Shown here piece after piece: positions 52,266 to 60,741 of a DNA stretch of 64,000 nucleotides. The notes under the pieces were generated by a model that had not been told where the DNA came from, ran no database searches, and saw only the letters and a program-made list of their open reading frames with translations. How positions within the stretch are numbered: the first letter of the stretch is position 1; each line of letters opens with the position of its first letter. Position numbers and translations under genes: made by a program. The stretch lies in NCBI GenBank assembly GCA_028288595.1, contig JAQBNK010000168.1, positions 17,258 through 81,257 on the forward strand. Reading direction: 5' to 3'. The stretch is from Chitinophagaceae bacterium (GTDB taxonomy: Bacteria; Bacteroidota; Bacteroidia; Chitinophagales; Chitinophagaceae).

Positions 52266-52940
52266 GTGATTTTAAAAGGCTCTTCAATTAAAAAAGTGAT
52301 AAACCCTACCCAACGACACATTCCCTTCTGGCAACTGCTGCCGCTTATCGGCAGTGTTCTGTTCATCTTATTATATGTCCTAGCAACCCTTTATTATCCC
52401 GGGGGAACTAACCTGGACAAAAGCTTTCCGGGCTTTAGCTGGACGCAAAACTATTGGTGCAATCTTTTAAATAAAAATGCGATCAATGGACTGCCTAACC
52501 CTGCAAGACCGATCGCTCTTACAGGAATGGTTGTTCTCTGTCTCACGCTAACGGCTTTCTGGTATTTGTTCCCGCTCCAGGCCGGTTTTAAAAAAAGAGA
52601 ACGATATATCATCCAGGCTTCCGGCTTTCTAACTATGGCAACCGGCAGTTTTATTTTTACGAGCCTTCATGATGCCGTTATTACTGTAGCCGGGCTATTT
52701 GGATTGATCGCACTTACCGGAACACTTCGTGGTTTAAAAAAATTAAACTGGGCAACGCTTTTTTATATGGGTCTTTTCGTTGTTGTATTAATAGGGCTGA
52801 ATAATCTGCTCTATTACAAAAAGAACCTGATGTATTATTTGCCCGTGGTGCAGAAGATTACATTTCTATATTTCCTGTTATGGATCTGCTTCATCAATGT
52901 GCGATGGCTCGGGGAAAAACCTGACACCACGGGCTTGTAA
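52266..52940 (+). CDS. Multi-pass membrane protein, DUF998-like
   Basis: A protein of about 224 residues with about six hydrophobic helices (for example LLPLIGSVLFILLYVLATLY, IALTGMVVLCLTLTAFWYL and ATLFYMGLFVVVLIGL). There is no ATG at the front; GTG at 52266 or TTG at 52263 are possible starts. The Asp-rich extramembrane loop resembles the DUF998 group, though I am not certain. It follows the methyltransferase by 28 bases and may share its transcript. The function is unknown. Confidence 0.6.
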   Translation: MILKGSSIKKVINPTQRHIPFWQLLPLIGSVLFILLYVLATLYYPGGTNLDKSFPGFSWTQNYWCNLLNKNAINGLPNPARPIALTGMVVLCLTLTAFWYLFPLQAGFKKRERYIIQASGFLTMATGSFIFTSLHDAVITVAGLFGLIALTGTLRGLKKLNWATLFYMGLFVVVLIGLNNLLYYKKNLMYYLPVVQKITFLYFLLWICFINVRWLGEKPDTTGL

Positions 52941-52955
52941 AACAGCGGCTGATTT

Positions 52956-54842
52956 TCATTCTTTCACCGCCATATCGCCCTTTCCTTTTAAAGAAGCCGC
53001 GATGCTCACTAATCTCAAAAATTCCCTCCTGTATCCCTGCTCATCATTATTCAAAGCTCCTGAAGCGAGTGTTTTAACCTCTGCAAAATTAGCGTTACCT
53101 TTAAATTTCGAATCCCTCAGCAGCATTCCAAATTCTGAAACTGCAGCGGCAAAACGCAAATTATCGCTCATTTTATTGTTGGTAAACTGAACAGGCTTTT
53201 CTAATAATTCGCTGTGGTCAGACGAAGGTTTTTTATATCTCAGTTTAACCTGCATTATTTCATCTTTAAACTCAACGGGTACACGAGCCATGTCTTTTTT
53301 ATAGCGCAAAGAATCAGTTGATCTCAATTCAGCCGCGTTAACTCCCGCAGGAATAATTTCATACAATGCTGTAACGGTATGACCGCTTCCTAATTCACCT
53401 GCATCTTTTTTATCATCATTAAAATCTTCTTTAGCCAGCATGCGGTTCTCATAACCGATCAAACGATACCCCCGCACCTTCATAGGATTAAATTCTACCT
53501 GCAGTTTTACATCTTTTGCGATGGTAAATAATGTGCCGCCAAATTCATTCACCAATACTTTCCTCGCCTCTCCCAAATTATCTATGTAGTGGTGATTGCC
53601 GTTTCCTTTATCGGCCAGTTTTTGCATTTTAGCATCCTGGTAATTACCCGTGCCGTAACCAAGAACTGTGAGAAATATTCCTGATTCTCTTTTCTCCTCA
53701 ACAAGCCTTATTAATTCATCATCGCTTGATACACCCACATTAAAATCGCCGTCGGTACACAAGATCACCCTGTTATTTCCACCGGTTTTAAAATTCTCCG
53801 CTGCCGTTTTATAAGCCAGTTGAATCCCGGCGCCCCCTGCGGTAGAGCCCCCGGCCTGCAAGCCATCGATGGCTTCTTTTATTTTTATTTTATCGTCGCC
53901 TGAAGTGGGAGGAAGCACTAAGCCGGCATTACCTGCGTAAACAACCAAAGAAACTTTGTCCTCATCTCTTAACTGATCCACCAATAATTTAAGCGAAGCC
54001 TGCACGAGTGGTAATTTATCTGCCGTGAGCATACTGCCACTAACATCAATTAAAAAAACAAGGTTAGAAGGGGGTAGCTTATCGTAATCAATTCTCTTTC
54101 CCTGCAAACCAATTAACACCAGCTGATGCTGAGCGTTCCATGGGCACGCAGTTATTTCTGTGTTAACGGTAAAGGGTTTATTATCTTTTGGCTGGGGATA
54201 AGAATAAGTAAAATAATTGATCATCTCTTCAATTCTCACGGCGCCTGCAGGAGGTAATTGACCCTGGTTAAGAAAGCGCCTGATGTTGGTGTATGAAGCC
54301 GCATCAACATCAATTGAAAATGTAGAAAGAGGATTATCGTTTGTTTTGAGAAAAGCATTTTCATCAATATTATCATAGCCTTCCCTGTTGTACTGGTTAT
54401 AAATTCCCCTTACAGGAAAATGATCAGCCTGCATTATCCTGGTTGGAGTTTTTGCAATACGATATTCCAACCCCGCGACAGATCCGCTGATCTCTTTTTT
54501 TCGTGCCAGCCCATAGCCGGTAACAAACACTTCATCTAACTGCATGGAAACACTCTTTAAAACAACATGAATAAACTTCTCATTGTGTATTTTAATTTCT
54601 TTCGGTTCATAACCTACCGCAGTTATATCAATCGTTTCATTCCCTTCTATTTCTTTCAGTATAAAGTTTCCTTCCCTGTCTGTAGTGGTGCCTTTATTAT
54701 TTCCTTTAATAGTTATTGAAGCACCGGCAATGGTGTTGCCGCTTTCATCTTTTACATTTCCATGAAGATCATATTTAGCAGCATTAATAAAAGCTGCGAG
54801 TGTGATAAACAGGAGGATGAGCATAGCGAAGATTGATTTCAT
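52956..54842 (-). CDS. YfbK-type von Willebrand factor A protein with CarboxypepD_reg domain
   Basis: I start this at 54842 (MKSIFAMLILLFITLAAFIN is a signal peptide); the open frame goes 44 codons further upstream. A CarboxypepD_reg-like domain (residues 24-98) is followed by a SusC-like segment DEVFVTGYGLARKK (103-116), a YfbK N-terminal domain (about 165-255), and a vWA domain (about 260-430) with the MIDAS motif DVSGS (266-270). A DUF3520-type C-terminus completes the 628 residues. It is an envelope protein that probably binds proteins or metal. It neighbours the T9SS protein and sigma locus. Confidence 0.9.
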   Translation of the reverse strand: MKSIFAMLILLFITLAAFINAAKYDLHGNVKDESGNTIAGASITIKGNNKGTTTDREGNFILKEIEGNETIDITAVGYEPKEIKIHNEKFIHVVLKSVSMQLDEVFVTGYGLARKKEISGSVAGLEYRIAKTPTRIMQADHFPVRGIYNQYNREGYDNIDENAFLKTNDNPLSTFSIDVDAASYTNIRRFLNQGQLPPAGAVRIEEMINYFTYSYPQPKDNKPFTVNTEITACPWNAQHQLVLIGLQGKRIDYDKLPPSNLVFLIDVSGSMLTADKLPLVQASLKLLVDQLRDEDKVSLVVYAGNAGLVLPPTSGDDKIKIKEAIDGLQAGGSTAGGAGIQLAYKTAAENFKTGGNNRVILCTDGDFNVGVSSDDELIRLVEEKRESGIFLTVLGYGTGNYQDAKMQKLADKGNGNHHYIDNLGEARKVLVNEFGGTLFTIAKDVKLQVEFNPMKVRGYRLIGYENRMLAKEDFNDDKKDAGELGSGHTVTALYEIIPAGVNAAELRSTDSLRYKKDMARVPVEFKDEIMQVKLRYKKPSSDHSELLEKPVQFTNNKMSDNLRFAAAVSEFGMLLRDSKFKGNANFAEVKTLASGALNNDEQGYRREFLRLVSIAASLKGKGDMAVKE

Positions 54843-54852
54843 AAAATAGTTT

Positions 54853-55782
54853 TTATTGAATGATGATTTTTTGAGTGAAGGCGGCTTTATTTGATGATTG
54901 TACCTGCAGATAATAAATTCCGCCGACAATATTTGGTGAGATTGATAAAGAAAACTTTTGCTTTCCGGTAACATGTTCTTCTTTTCTAACTATCAATTTT
55001 GATTGAGTATCTGAAAGCTGGATGTTGAAGTTGCCTTCACCTGGTAGTTCGATAAAACATTCACTGCCGGCTTTCACCGGGTTTGGATAAATTTTATAAG
55101 AAGGCATACCAACCAGCGCCTTAATTATTTTTCCCGCAGCAAAAAGACCTGGTTTACTTAGCGGCGATTTTCTTTTTACCCCTCCTACTACTACTATGAC
55201 CTCTCCCAATGTTCCTTCAAGCATCTTTATGTCTGATTTGATACACAATGAATTGGTTTTTAAATCTTGATGCGGTTGAATTATTTTAAAATTCGTATCC
55301 TTTTCTTTCACTATTATTTCAGCCTCTGTTCTTCTAGTTTGAAGAGGGTGAACAGGTCGGGTTATTATTATTTGTTTCTGCGTCGTTGAATTGATTAAAC
55401 CCGGAGATATTCTTTTTACACCCTTTTCAATTTGCCTGGGTTGTACGGGTTGTTCATGTGCAGCGATTTTTCCTATCGTTTGGGCTTTTGCTTTAGTGAC
55501 AGAAAAGAGCGGGATTAAAAATGAAAATAGTAAGCCCCAAATCTTTTTTTTAACTGGCTTAACGGGTTCATGCAGGGTGCGATCGAGCTGATCACTATTA
55601 AATTTTCCGCATAACTTTCCCTTTGATGAGGATAACATTTCAAGTATCTGCCTGTCGCTCATCAAACTAAAATCAATCACCTGCTTTGCACATTTGTCAC
55701 AGTTCCTGCCCTTACCTACAGGGGTCATTTTATTCCAGTCTTCATGGCAGGGCTTCGGGATTTTAAGTATAACTGGTTTCAT
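54853..55782 (-). CDS. Cys-cluster/transmembrane/T9SS-domain hybrid protein
   Basis: A 309-residue protein with an unusual order: an N-terminal Cys cluster (Cys12, Cys28-x2-Cys31 and Cys58) before the only hydrophobic segment (residues 81-95, followed by AKAQ as in a signal-peptide cut site). The extracytoplasmic part contains GEVIVVVGGVKRK (193-205), a diverged form of the SusC-like segment seen in the neighbour. The C-terminus from about residue 230 (YPNPVKAGSECFIELPG to TQKIIIQ) is a T9SS-like sorting domain. It is ten bases upstream of the vWA gene, in one operon. Confidence 0.72.
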   Translation of the reverse strand: MKPVILKIPKPCHEDWNKMTPVGKGRNCDKCAKQVIDFSLMSDRQILEMLSSSKGKLCGKFNSDQLDRTLHEPVKPVKKKIWGLLFSFLIPLFSVTKAKAQTIGKIAAHEQPVQPRQIEKGVKRISPGLINSTTQKQIIITRPVHPLQTRRTEAEIIVKEKDTNFKIIQPHQDLKTNSLCIKSDIKMLEGTLGEVIVVVGGVKRKSPLSKPGLFAAGKIIKALVGMPSYKIYPNPVKAGSECFIELPGEGNFNIQLSDTQSKLIVRKEEHVTGKQKFSLSISPNIVGGIYYLQVQSSNKAAFTQKIIIQ

Positions 55783-55864
55783 AGCAGTGTTTTAAAAAAG
55801 ATGCGGGCAGGCCTTGAATTACATAAGGTTTTTAAAAAATCTTTTTATTATATTTCAGTAGCAC

Positions 55865-56431
55865 ATGGCAGGAAAACTTCAACCCATATCAAGTCCTGAT
55901 GAGCAATTAGCGGAGGATTACCGGTTGAATGGTAACCAGCAAAAGCTCGCTGAATTATACCTGCGTTACAGCGACATGGTGTATGCGGTGGGAATTAAAT
56001 ACCTGAAGAACCAGGATAAGGCCAGAGACGCGGCCATGAATATTTACGAGGAACTGGTAGAAAAACTAAGGCATCACCAGGTAGATAATTTTAAAAGCTG
56101 GCTCTATGTACTTACGAAGAACCATTGCCTTATGCAATTAAGAAAAGAAAAAGCCACGAATGTTGTTGAATTAACAAACGATTTTATGCAATCCGGCGAA
56201 ACAGATCATCTGGATGATGCACTGAATAAAGAAACCGAATTAAACCAACTGGAAAATTGCATTGATAAATTAGCAGTTAACCAGCAAAGAATCATCAGAC
56301 TGTTTTACCTGCAGGAACATTCGTATCACCAGATTGCTGCGGCCACCGGGCTGGAATGGAACGCTGTTCGCAGTCTTGTTCAAAACGGAAGAAGAAATTT
56401 AAAAATATGTATGGAAAATAATGAGCGATAA
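55865..56431 (+). CDS. ECF-type RNA polymerase sigma factor
   Basis: A 188-residue sigma-70 family protein. Region 2 holds MVYAVGIKYLKNQDKARDAAMNIYEELVEKL and FKSWLYVLTKNHCLMQLRK; region 4 holds LEQ-type IRLFYLQEHSYHQIAAATGLEWNAVRSLVQNGRRNLK. Its last 11 bases overlap the anti-sigma-like gene, so they are translationally coupled. It is divergent from the T9SS-domain protein, sharing an 82-base control region with a TATATTTC one-mismatch -7 box. Confidence 0.92.
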   Translation: MAGKLQPISSPDEQLAEDYRLNGNQQKLAELYLRYSDMVYAVGIKYLKNQDKARDAAMNIYEELVEKLRHHQVDNFKSWLYVLTKNHCLMQLRKEKATNVVELTNDFMQSGETDHLDDALNKETELNQLENCIDKLAVNQQRIIRLFYLQEHSYHQIAAATGLEWNAVRSLVQNGRRNLKICMENNER

Positions 56432-57725
56432 AACTTTCATATTGAATTATAGTTATGAGGACCTGCAGCGGTATGCATCGGGGCAAATGCCTGCTGCCGA
56501 GATGCGTAAGCTGGAAATGCAAAGTTTAAAAGACCCGTTTCTCGCAGATGCGCTGGAAGGCGTTATGCAGGCGGATGAAACAAAAGCAAAAACAGACGTT
56601 CAATTTATAAGAGAGAACCTGCGGCCTTTTGATACACATGCCAGACGAAGTGTAGCTTTTGCATGGTGGAAAATCGCAGCCGCTATTATTCTCATTGCAG
56701 GTTTGGGCATCATCAGTTTTTTGGTTTTGCAGCCTGCTAATAAAACAACGCTTGCAAAAACAGAAAAAACAATTGTACCTCCTGTTGTAAACCAACCCGG
56801 CGCTATTAATAATGACAGTGCAGAAAAAAAGGCTTCGTTTGCAGCAAGTGAAAAAAACGATCAATCAAAGTCCACTGCTCAATCTTTAAATGAAAAACGG
56901 GCAAATTTAAAAGCAAAAGAGAAAACCAGTGATGATATTAATTCCAGGAAAAAAGAAGTGTCTGCAACTTTATCAGCACCTGAAATGGCTGATGTAACAG
57001 CTTCACCTGCCCGAAGATTAAACGTTGATTCTCTTAAGAAAATGAGTGTTTCACAAATACCATTACAAGACCAGGTTGCAGGTATAGAGATGAGGTCTGC
57101 AAGAGTGGGTTTTACCGATGGCAATATTGTAAGAGGGATTGTTACTGATCCCTCGCATAAAGGAGTAGCAGGCGCTTCTGTTTTGGTTAAGGGTACAAAC
57201 ATCGGCACAACCACAGACCAAAATGGTTCATATGTTTTAAAAATAAGGGACTCTGTAACAACGGCCTCCATATCTACTATTGGATATGAAAGTCTTGAGA
57301 AGAAATTACACAAAGGTTTTAATGATACAATTAAACTAACTACCTCTCCTGCTTCGCTGAGTGAAGTTGTTGTAACCGCTGGTTATGGAGTGGCAAGAAA
57401 AGCACGGGTTACCGGTACCAGTATCGCTGAATCAAAATCGCCTGAATTAGAAATATCAGCAAATCTACCCGGCATCTATCCGCGGAAAGGCTGGGAAGTA
57501 ATGAAGGGTAACCTGAAAGAAATTTTAGAAGAAGAAAATGAATTTGAAAAGTCACGATGGGATGTTGAGATCATATTCAGCAAAAAAGGATATCCTTTAA
57601 CTGTAAAACTCCTAAAATCGACATCTGAAAAATTAAATGACCTCATCAAAGAATTTTTTGAAAATGAAGGTCACTGGCAGAATGCTTCAGGCAAAACGAT
57701 TAGGCTGGTTGTTGAAATAAAATGA
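56421..57725 (+). CDS. Anti-sigma-like membrane protein with CarboxypepD_reg and SusC-like segment
   Basis: A 434-residue protein. A cytosolic N-terminal part (1-80), likely to bind the sigma factor, is followed by a transmembrane helix (about 83-104) and a low-complexity periplasmic linker. A CarboxypepD_reg-like domain (237-308) comes next, then SEVVVTAGYGVARK (314-327), the same segment seen in SusC receptors right after that domain. The last 85 residues contain RKGWEVMKGNLKEILEEENEFEK and a TonB-C-like pattern (VEIIFSKKGYPLTVKLL). Gene order and overlap with the sigma gene support an anti-sigma role. Confidence 0.8.
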   Translation: MSDKTFILNYSYEDLQRYASGQMPAAEMRKLEMQSLKDPFLADALEGVMQADETKAKTDVQFIRENLRPFDTHARRSVAFAWWKIAAAIILIAGLGIISFLVLQPANKTTLAKTEKTIVPPVVNQPGAINNDSAEKKASFAASEKNDQSKSTAQSLNEKRANLKAKEKTSDDINSRKKEVSATLSAPEMADVTASPARRLNVDSLKKMSVSQIPLQDQVAGIEMRSARVGFTDGNIVRGIVTDPSHKGVAGASVLVKGTNIGTTTDQNGSYVLKIRDSVTTASISTIGYESLEKKLHKGFNDTIKLTTSPASLSEVVVTAGYGVARKARVTGTSIAESKSPELEISANLPGIYPRKGWEVMKGNLKEILEEENEFEKSRWDVEIIFSKKGYPLTVKLLKSTSEKLNDLIKEFFENEGHWQNASGKTIRLVVEIK

Positions 57726-58013
57726 TCAGGCGTATTGTTCGATAATTGTATCCACTTCAGAAAGCACTTCATTCTTAATACTAAGGCAGAAAACTTTATC
57801 CTGAATGTTGTGATATGGTACCTGCAGGTAATCTTTATACAATCCCTGGAGATTGTGAATATGTTTCATTTCTTTTTTCCGGCCCTTGTTAAGCGTAAGT
57901 AAAAAAGCGGTGTTTAATAATTCCAGCACCAATAACCGAAGCTGTAACCATCCGAAATCGTTTTCGCATTCAACATGCTTTATTTTCTGAGATACGTGCA
58001 GGATCTTTTTCAT
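57726..58013 (-). CDS. Small helical hypothetical protein
   Basis: A 95-residue protein with amphipathic helices (FGWLQLRLLVLELLNTAFLLTLNKGRKKEMKHI). There is no signal or membrane segment. I do not recognise the family. Its stop codon directly abuts that of the anti-sigma-like gene, so that TGATCA serves both. It may be transcribed with the next small gene upstream. Confidence 0.5.
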   Translation of the reverse strand: MKKILHVSQKIKHVECENDFGWLQLRLLVLELLNTAFLLTLNKGRKKEMKHIHNLQGLYKDYLQVPYHNIQDKVFCLSIKNEVLSEVDTIIEQYA

Positions 58014-58039
58014 TGTATATTGATCAAAACATTCAACAC

Positions 58040-58246
58040 TTAAAAATAAAAACCATTGCTGTTACCCTGGCCCTGGGAACGCCAATAGTTAAGTTCATTG
58101 AGGAGTTCATTAATCATACTCTTGGCCTCAAGTATATCTCTTCTTGATGCCCCGCTTTTCTGCAGTAAAAGATATCTCCTTGTCTCGTTGATATACATTT
58201 GTTGCAGCCTTGCGATCTTATCTTCTATATGGTTAAATCCGTTCAT
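58040..58246 (-). CDS. Small coiled-coil protein, 68 residues
   Basis: I start it at 58246 (MNGFNHIEDKIARLQQMYINE), with GGAG at about ten bases upstream as ribosome site; the frame runs back to 58333 through a Cys- and Phe-rich stretch that is less plausible. The chain is a single long helix with heptads (IARLQQMYI, MINELLNELNYW). Function unknown. It is close to the gene at 57726 and probably co-transcribed. Confidence 0.55.
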   Translation of the reverse strand: MNGFNHIEDKIARLQQMYINETRRYLLLQKSGASRRDILEAKSMINELLNELNYWRSQGQGNSNGFYF

Positions 58247-58466
58247 TTCCTTCTGCTCCTCTATTATATACTTACAAAACCCTGCCAAAAAACATGGCTG
58301 TCTTAAGAAGAAAAACACAGTTTTGCAGAACATCTGAGAACCATTGCGATAAATAAATAATTGATTTGGAAGACGTTATTATCAGCCATATATAAAAGAA
58401 ATTTAGCTGTTAATTGTTTGCCGGAAAACTGGGTAAAACCTGCCTCAGAAGCCAGCAGCTATAAGG

Positions 58467-58871
58467 CTAAAGAAAGCCCTTGCAGGCCGGTGAACCACAC
58501 TGGCATTTTAATTTACCATCATGGTGGGTGGGACCGTAATCGCAGGTTAATTCCTCTCCCTTTTTTATTTTCTTCAATGCATAAAATTCAACTCTGGAAA
58601 ATGCAATGCGCATATAAGTATTAGGAGAACAGGAATGGTTGATATATTTCATTGTATCTTCAAAAAAAGTAGCATTTAATGCCCGACCATCGCCAAATTC
58701 AACGATCGCAATGCGGCCTTTAGCGGAAGCTAATTTTCTTGCTTTACGAAGTGAAATGATCTCGCCTTTTAAATTGCCTATTTTTTTTCTTGCTGGAATT
58801 TTCCTGAGAGCAAAACATCCTTTTCCATCAATTTTACTCGGCCTGGTTTCCACCATTGGTTTTGAATTCAA
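58467..58871 (-). CDS. SET-domain protein (possible protein lysine methyltransferase)
   Basis: A 134-residue SET domain. The catalytic region is NHSCSPN (78-84) and GEELTCDYG (105-113) with Tyr112. A post-SET-like Cys cluster CQCGSPAC (123-130) can bind zinc with Cys81, as in eukaryotic enzymes. The N-terminus (KIDGKGCFALRKIPARKKIG) is the SET core opening. Bacterial members are rare to moderate and often have no known substrate; histone-like or ribosomal proteins are possible targets. Its start overlaps the haloperoxidase-like gene by four bases. Confidence 0.85.
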   Translation of the reverse strand: MNSKPMVETRPSKIDGKGCFALRKIPARKKIGNLKGEIISLRKARKLASAKGRIAIVEFGDGRALNATFFEDTMKYINHSCSPNTYMRIAFSRVEFYALKKIKKGEELTCDYGPTHHDGKLKCQCGSPACKGFL

Positions 58872-60187
58872 AGTCCGTTGTTCTTTAATTTTTGTATAAT
58901 ATGCTCTCCTACCCTGCGGCCCAGATCTGCTCCCGCATTCACACCGGTCATGTAATGTATCCCCCCGTAAACGCGACTGAGTGAGGCTTCTGCCGCGGCT
59001 TCATTAAATGAATTAAAATGTCTTTGCATACCGATATAACGAAGATCGCTTGTATCCTGGAAAGCAAAACGGTCGCCATATAATTTCGTCAATACTGTTG
59101 CAGCTGCAGCAGTAATCGCACTATGTCCACTCGGGTATTCAGGAAACGGCGGCGTTTGTAAAAAAGGTGTCCAGCTTTTATCAATCAGATCATTAATAAC
59201 AGTCACGGGACGCACCACGCTGCTTCTATATTTTTCGTCCCAGCACGCGATAAAACCTTCATACAAAGCAATTGCTGTTAGTGCATATGTTTTTGCAGTT
59301 TTAACCGGATCAGCTTTTGCCTGCTGCGTAGCAATTGCCGCAATGCCCATCCAGTGTCCGCCGGGTGTAATTTTTTTATTTCCAAACATCATGTGACCGG
59401 AATGTTCGATCACAAAAGGGTTATCATCCCAATACTTCGCGATCATTTTTTGTTCATCGGTTAAATTTTTTCCTATGGAATATACCTCTTTAGCCCGCTG
59501 GTAAAAAACACTATTCGTATCTGTATTGTAAGCCGGGGGTAATGCAGGTTTAAACTCTGAACAGGAATCCAGGAGAACAGGTTTCATCGTGTTCCAGCAC
59601 CATTCAACACCGTCTAAATAATCAGGTGGTGTCGGCCTCCACTTACCCGGATCATCCTGGTTACCGAGATATTTTGGCTTCCCTCTTGATTTTGTGTAAC
59701 CATCTTCTTTGGCCCTCGCCAAAACCCTGCTTCCTATAGAATCTCCGAAAGCAACTGACCTGTTATAAACATCCTCCTCCAGCTCCTCTTTAAAGCGTGC
59801 AAAGACAGATTGTTCGTAACCTTTCAATGAATCAAGTGAAAAAACAACTTTATGCACAACAGTAAAAAATGCCGCGGTTGCTGCTAATGTGAAATTATAT
59901 TTCTTATTTTTTTCCGGTGCGGGCATGGTTTTAAATCCATTCAGTTTTTCTGCAATAGAAGGATTGCCGGGTTTATCGAAACGGATAGCCTCGTAAGAAG
60001 CAATAGAAGAATAGAGATAGATCCTGCTGCTTACCGGCGGAGTAAAAACGTCGTAAATTATTACTTTGGTTAACTGGTCCTGGTTATCATGCAGAATTTT
60101 TGCATCGGCTAGTTTAACAGCTTTTTTATTGCAGGCTGTGCTGCAAAGCAAAATAAACAGGCCAGTACTTAATAAAATATGCTTCAT
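58868..60187 (-). CDS. Vanadium-haloperoxidase/PAP2-like lipoprotein
   Basis: A 439-residue protein with a lipoprotein signal ending in STAC. The acid-phosphatase/haloperoxidase site shows KYRSSVVRP (Lys-x6-Arg-Pro), PSGHS and SRVYGGIHYMTG. The usual final Asp two to four residues after the His is replaced: here HYMTG follows. These proteins are common in Chitinophagaceae next to FG-GAP repeat proteins. It may be a phosphatase or haloperoxidase with altered chemistry. The SET gene begins within its last four bases. Confidence 0.87.
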   Translation of the reverse strand: MKHILLSTGLFILLCSTACNKKAVKLADAKILHDNQDQLTKVIIYDVFTPPVSSRIYLYSSIASYEAIRFDKPGNPSIAEKLNGFKTMPAPEKNKKYNFTLAATAAFFTVVHKVVFSLDSLKGYEQSVFARFKEELEEDVYNRSVAFGDSIGSRVLARAKEDGYTKSRGKPKYLGNQDDPGKWRPTPPDYLDGVEWCWNTMKPVLLDSCSEFKPALPPAYNTDTNSVFYQRAKEVYSIGKNLTDEQKMIAKYWDDNPFVIEHSGHMMFGNKKITPGGHWMGIAAIATQQAKADPVKTAKTYALTAIALYEGFIACWDEKYRSSVVRPVTVINDLIDKSWTPFLQTPPFPEYPSGHSAITAAAATVLTKLYGDRFAFQDTSDLRYIGMQRHFNSFNEAAAEASLSRVYGGIHYMTGVNAGADLGRRVGEHIIQKLKNNGL

Positions 60188-60240
60188 AAAAAAGCGGGTT
60201 GAAAGAAATTATATTCGGGGCTTTCTGAGATAATTTTAAG

Positions 60241-60705
60241 TTAAGGAATTTGTCTTGATCCGGAAAGAACTTCTCCATTAAATACCAGCAACTGACTCAT
60301 TTGGTTTTTTGTGTTGGTCGTAACTGCAATTGTTTTATGAATAACACCGGGGTGGCCTTTGCTTTTAAAGGTAGCAGTTAACACACCGGATTTACCCGGC
60401 AATATGGCTTCCTGCGGATAGCTGGTTATGGTGCACCCACAAGAGGGCTGTACTGTAACGAGGAACAGTAATTTATCGCCTGAATTTACAAACCTGTATT
60501 TAAGTACCGTTGTATCCCCTTCCTGTATCTTACCAAAATTGCTTACAGAATCTTTCCATTCAACTGTTGTATAATTAGCGGTATCAAGTCTTGCATAAAC
60601 TCCCGGTGGAATGCCCATTTTATTTTCATAAGGATTGACATTATTTTGACAACCAACTAAAAAAATAATGACTACCAGGAAACAACTCGTTATAATTTTA
60701 TTCAT
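60241..60705 (-). CDS. DUF1573 domain lipoprotein
   Basis: A protein of about 154 residues that starts at 60705 (MNKIITSCFLVVIIFLVGCQNN is a lipoprotein signal; Cys19 is the anchor). The DUF1573 beta-sandwich shows KDSVSNFGKIQEGDTTVLKYRFVNSGDKLLFLVTVQPSCGCTITSYPQEAILPG, with the conserved SCGCT. The domain is common in Bacteroidota envelope proteins of unknown role. It lies between the haloperoxidase-like and FG-GAP genes, all leftward, which suggests one unit. Confidence 0.87.
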   Translation of the reverse strand: MNKIITSCFLVVIIFLVGCQNNVNPYENKMGIPPGVYARLDTANYTTVEWKDSVSNFGKIQEGDTTVLKYRFVNSGDKLLFLVTVQPSCGCTITSYPQEAILPGKSGVLTATFKSKGHPGVIHKTIAVTTNTKNQMSQLLVFNGEVLSGSRQIP

Positions 60706-60741
60706 TATTATTCGGATTCTAAACCGCTGCATACAAAATTA

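Noticed and set aside
54843..54974. Earlier start of the vWA protein
   Set aside because: The 44 extra codons overlap the end of the upstream gene and would hide the clear signal peptide at 54842.
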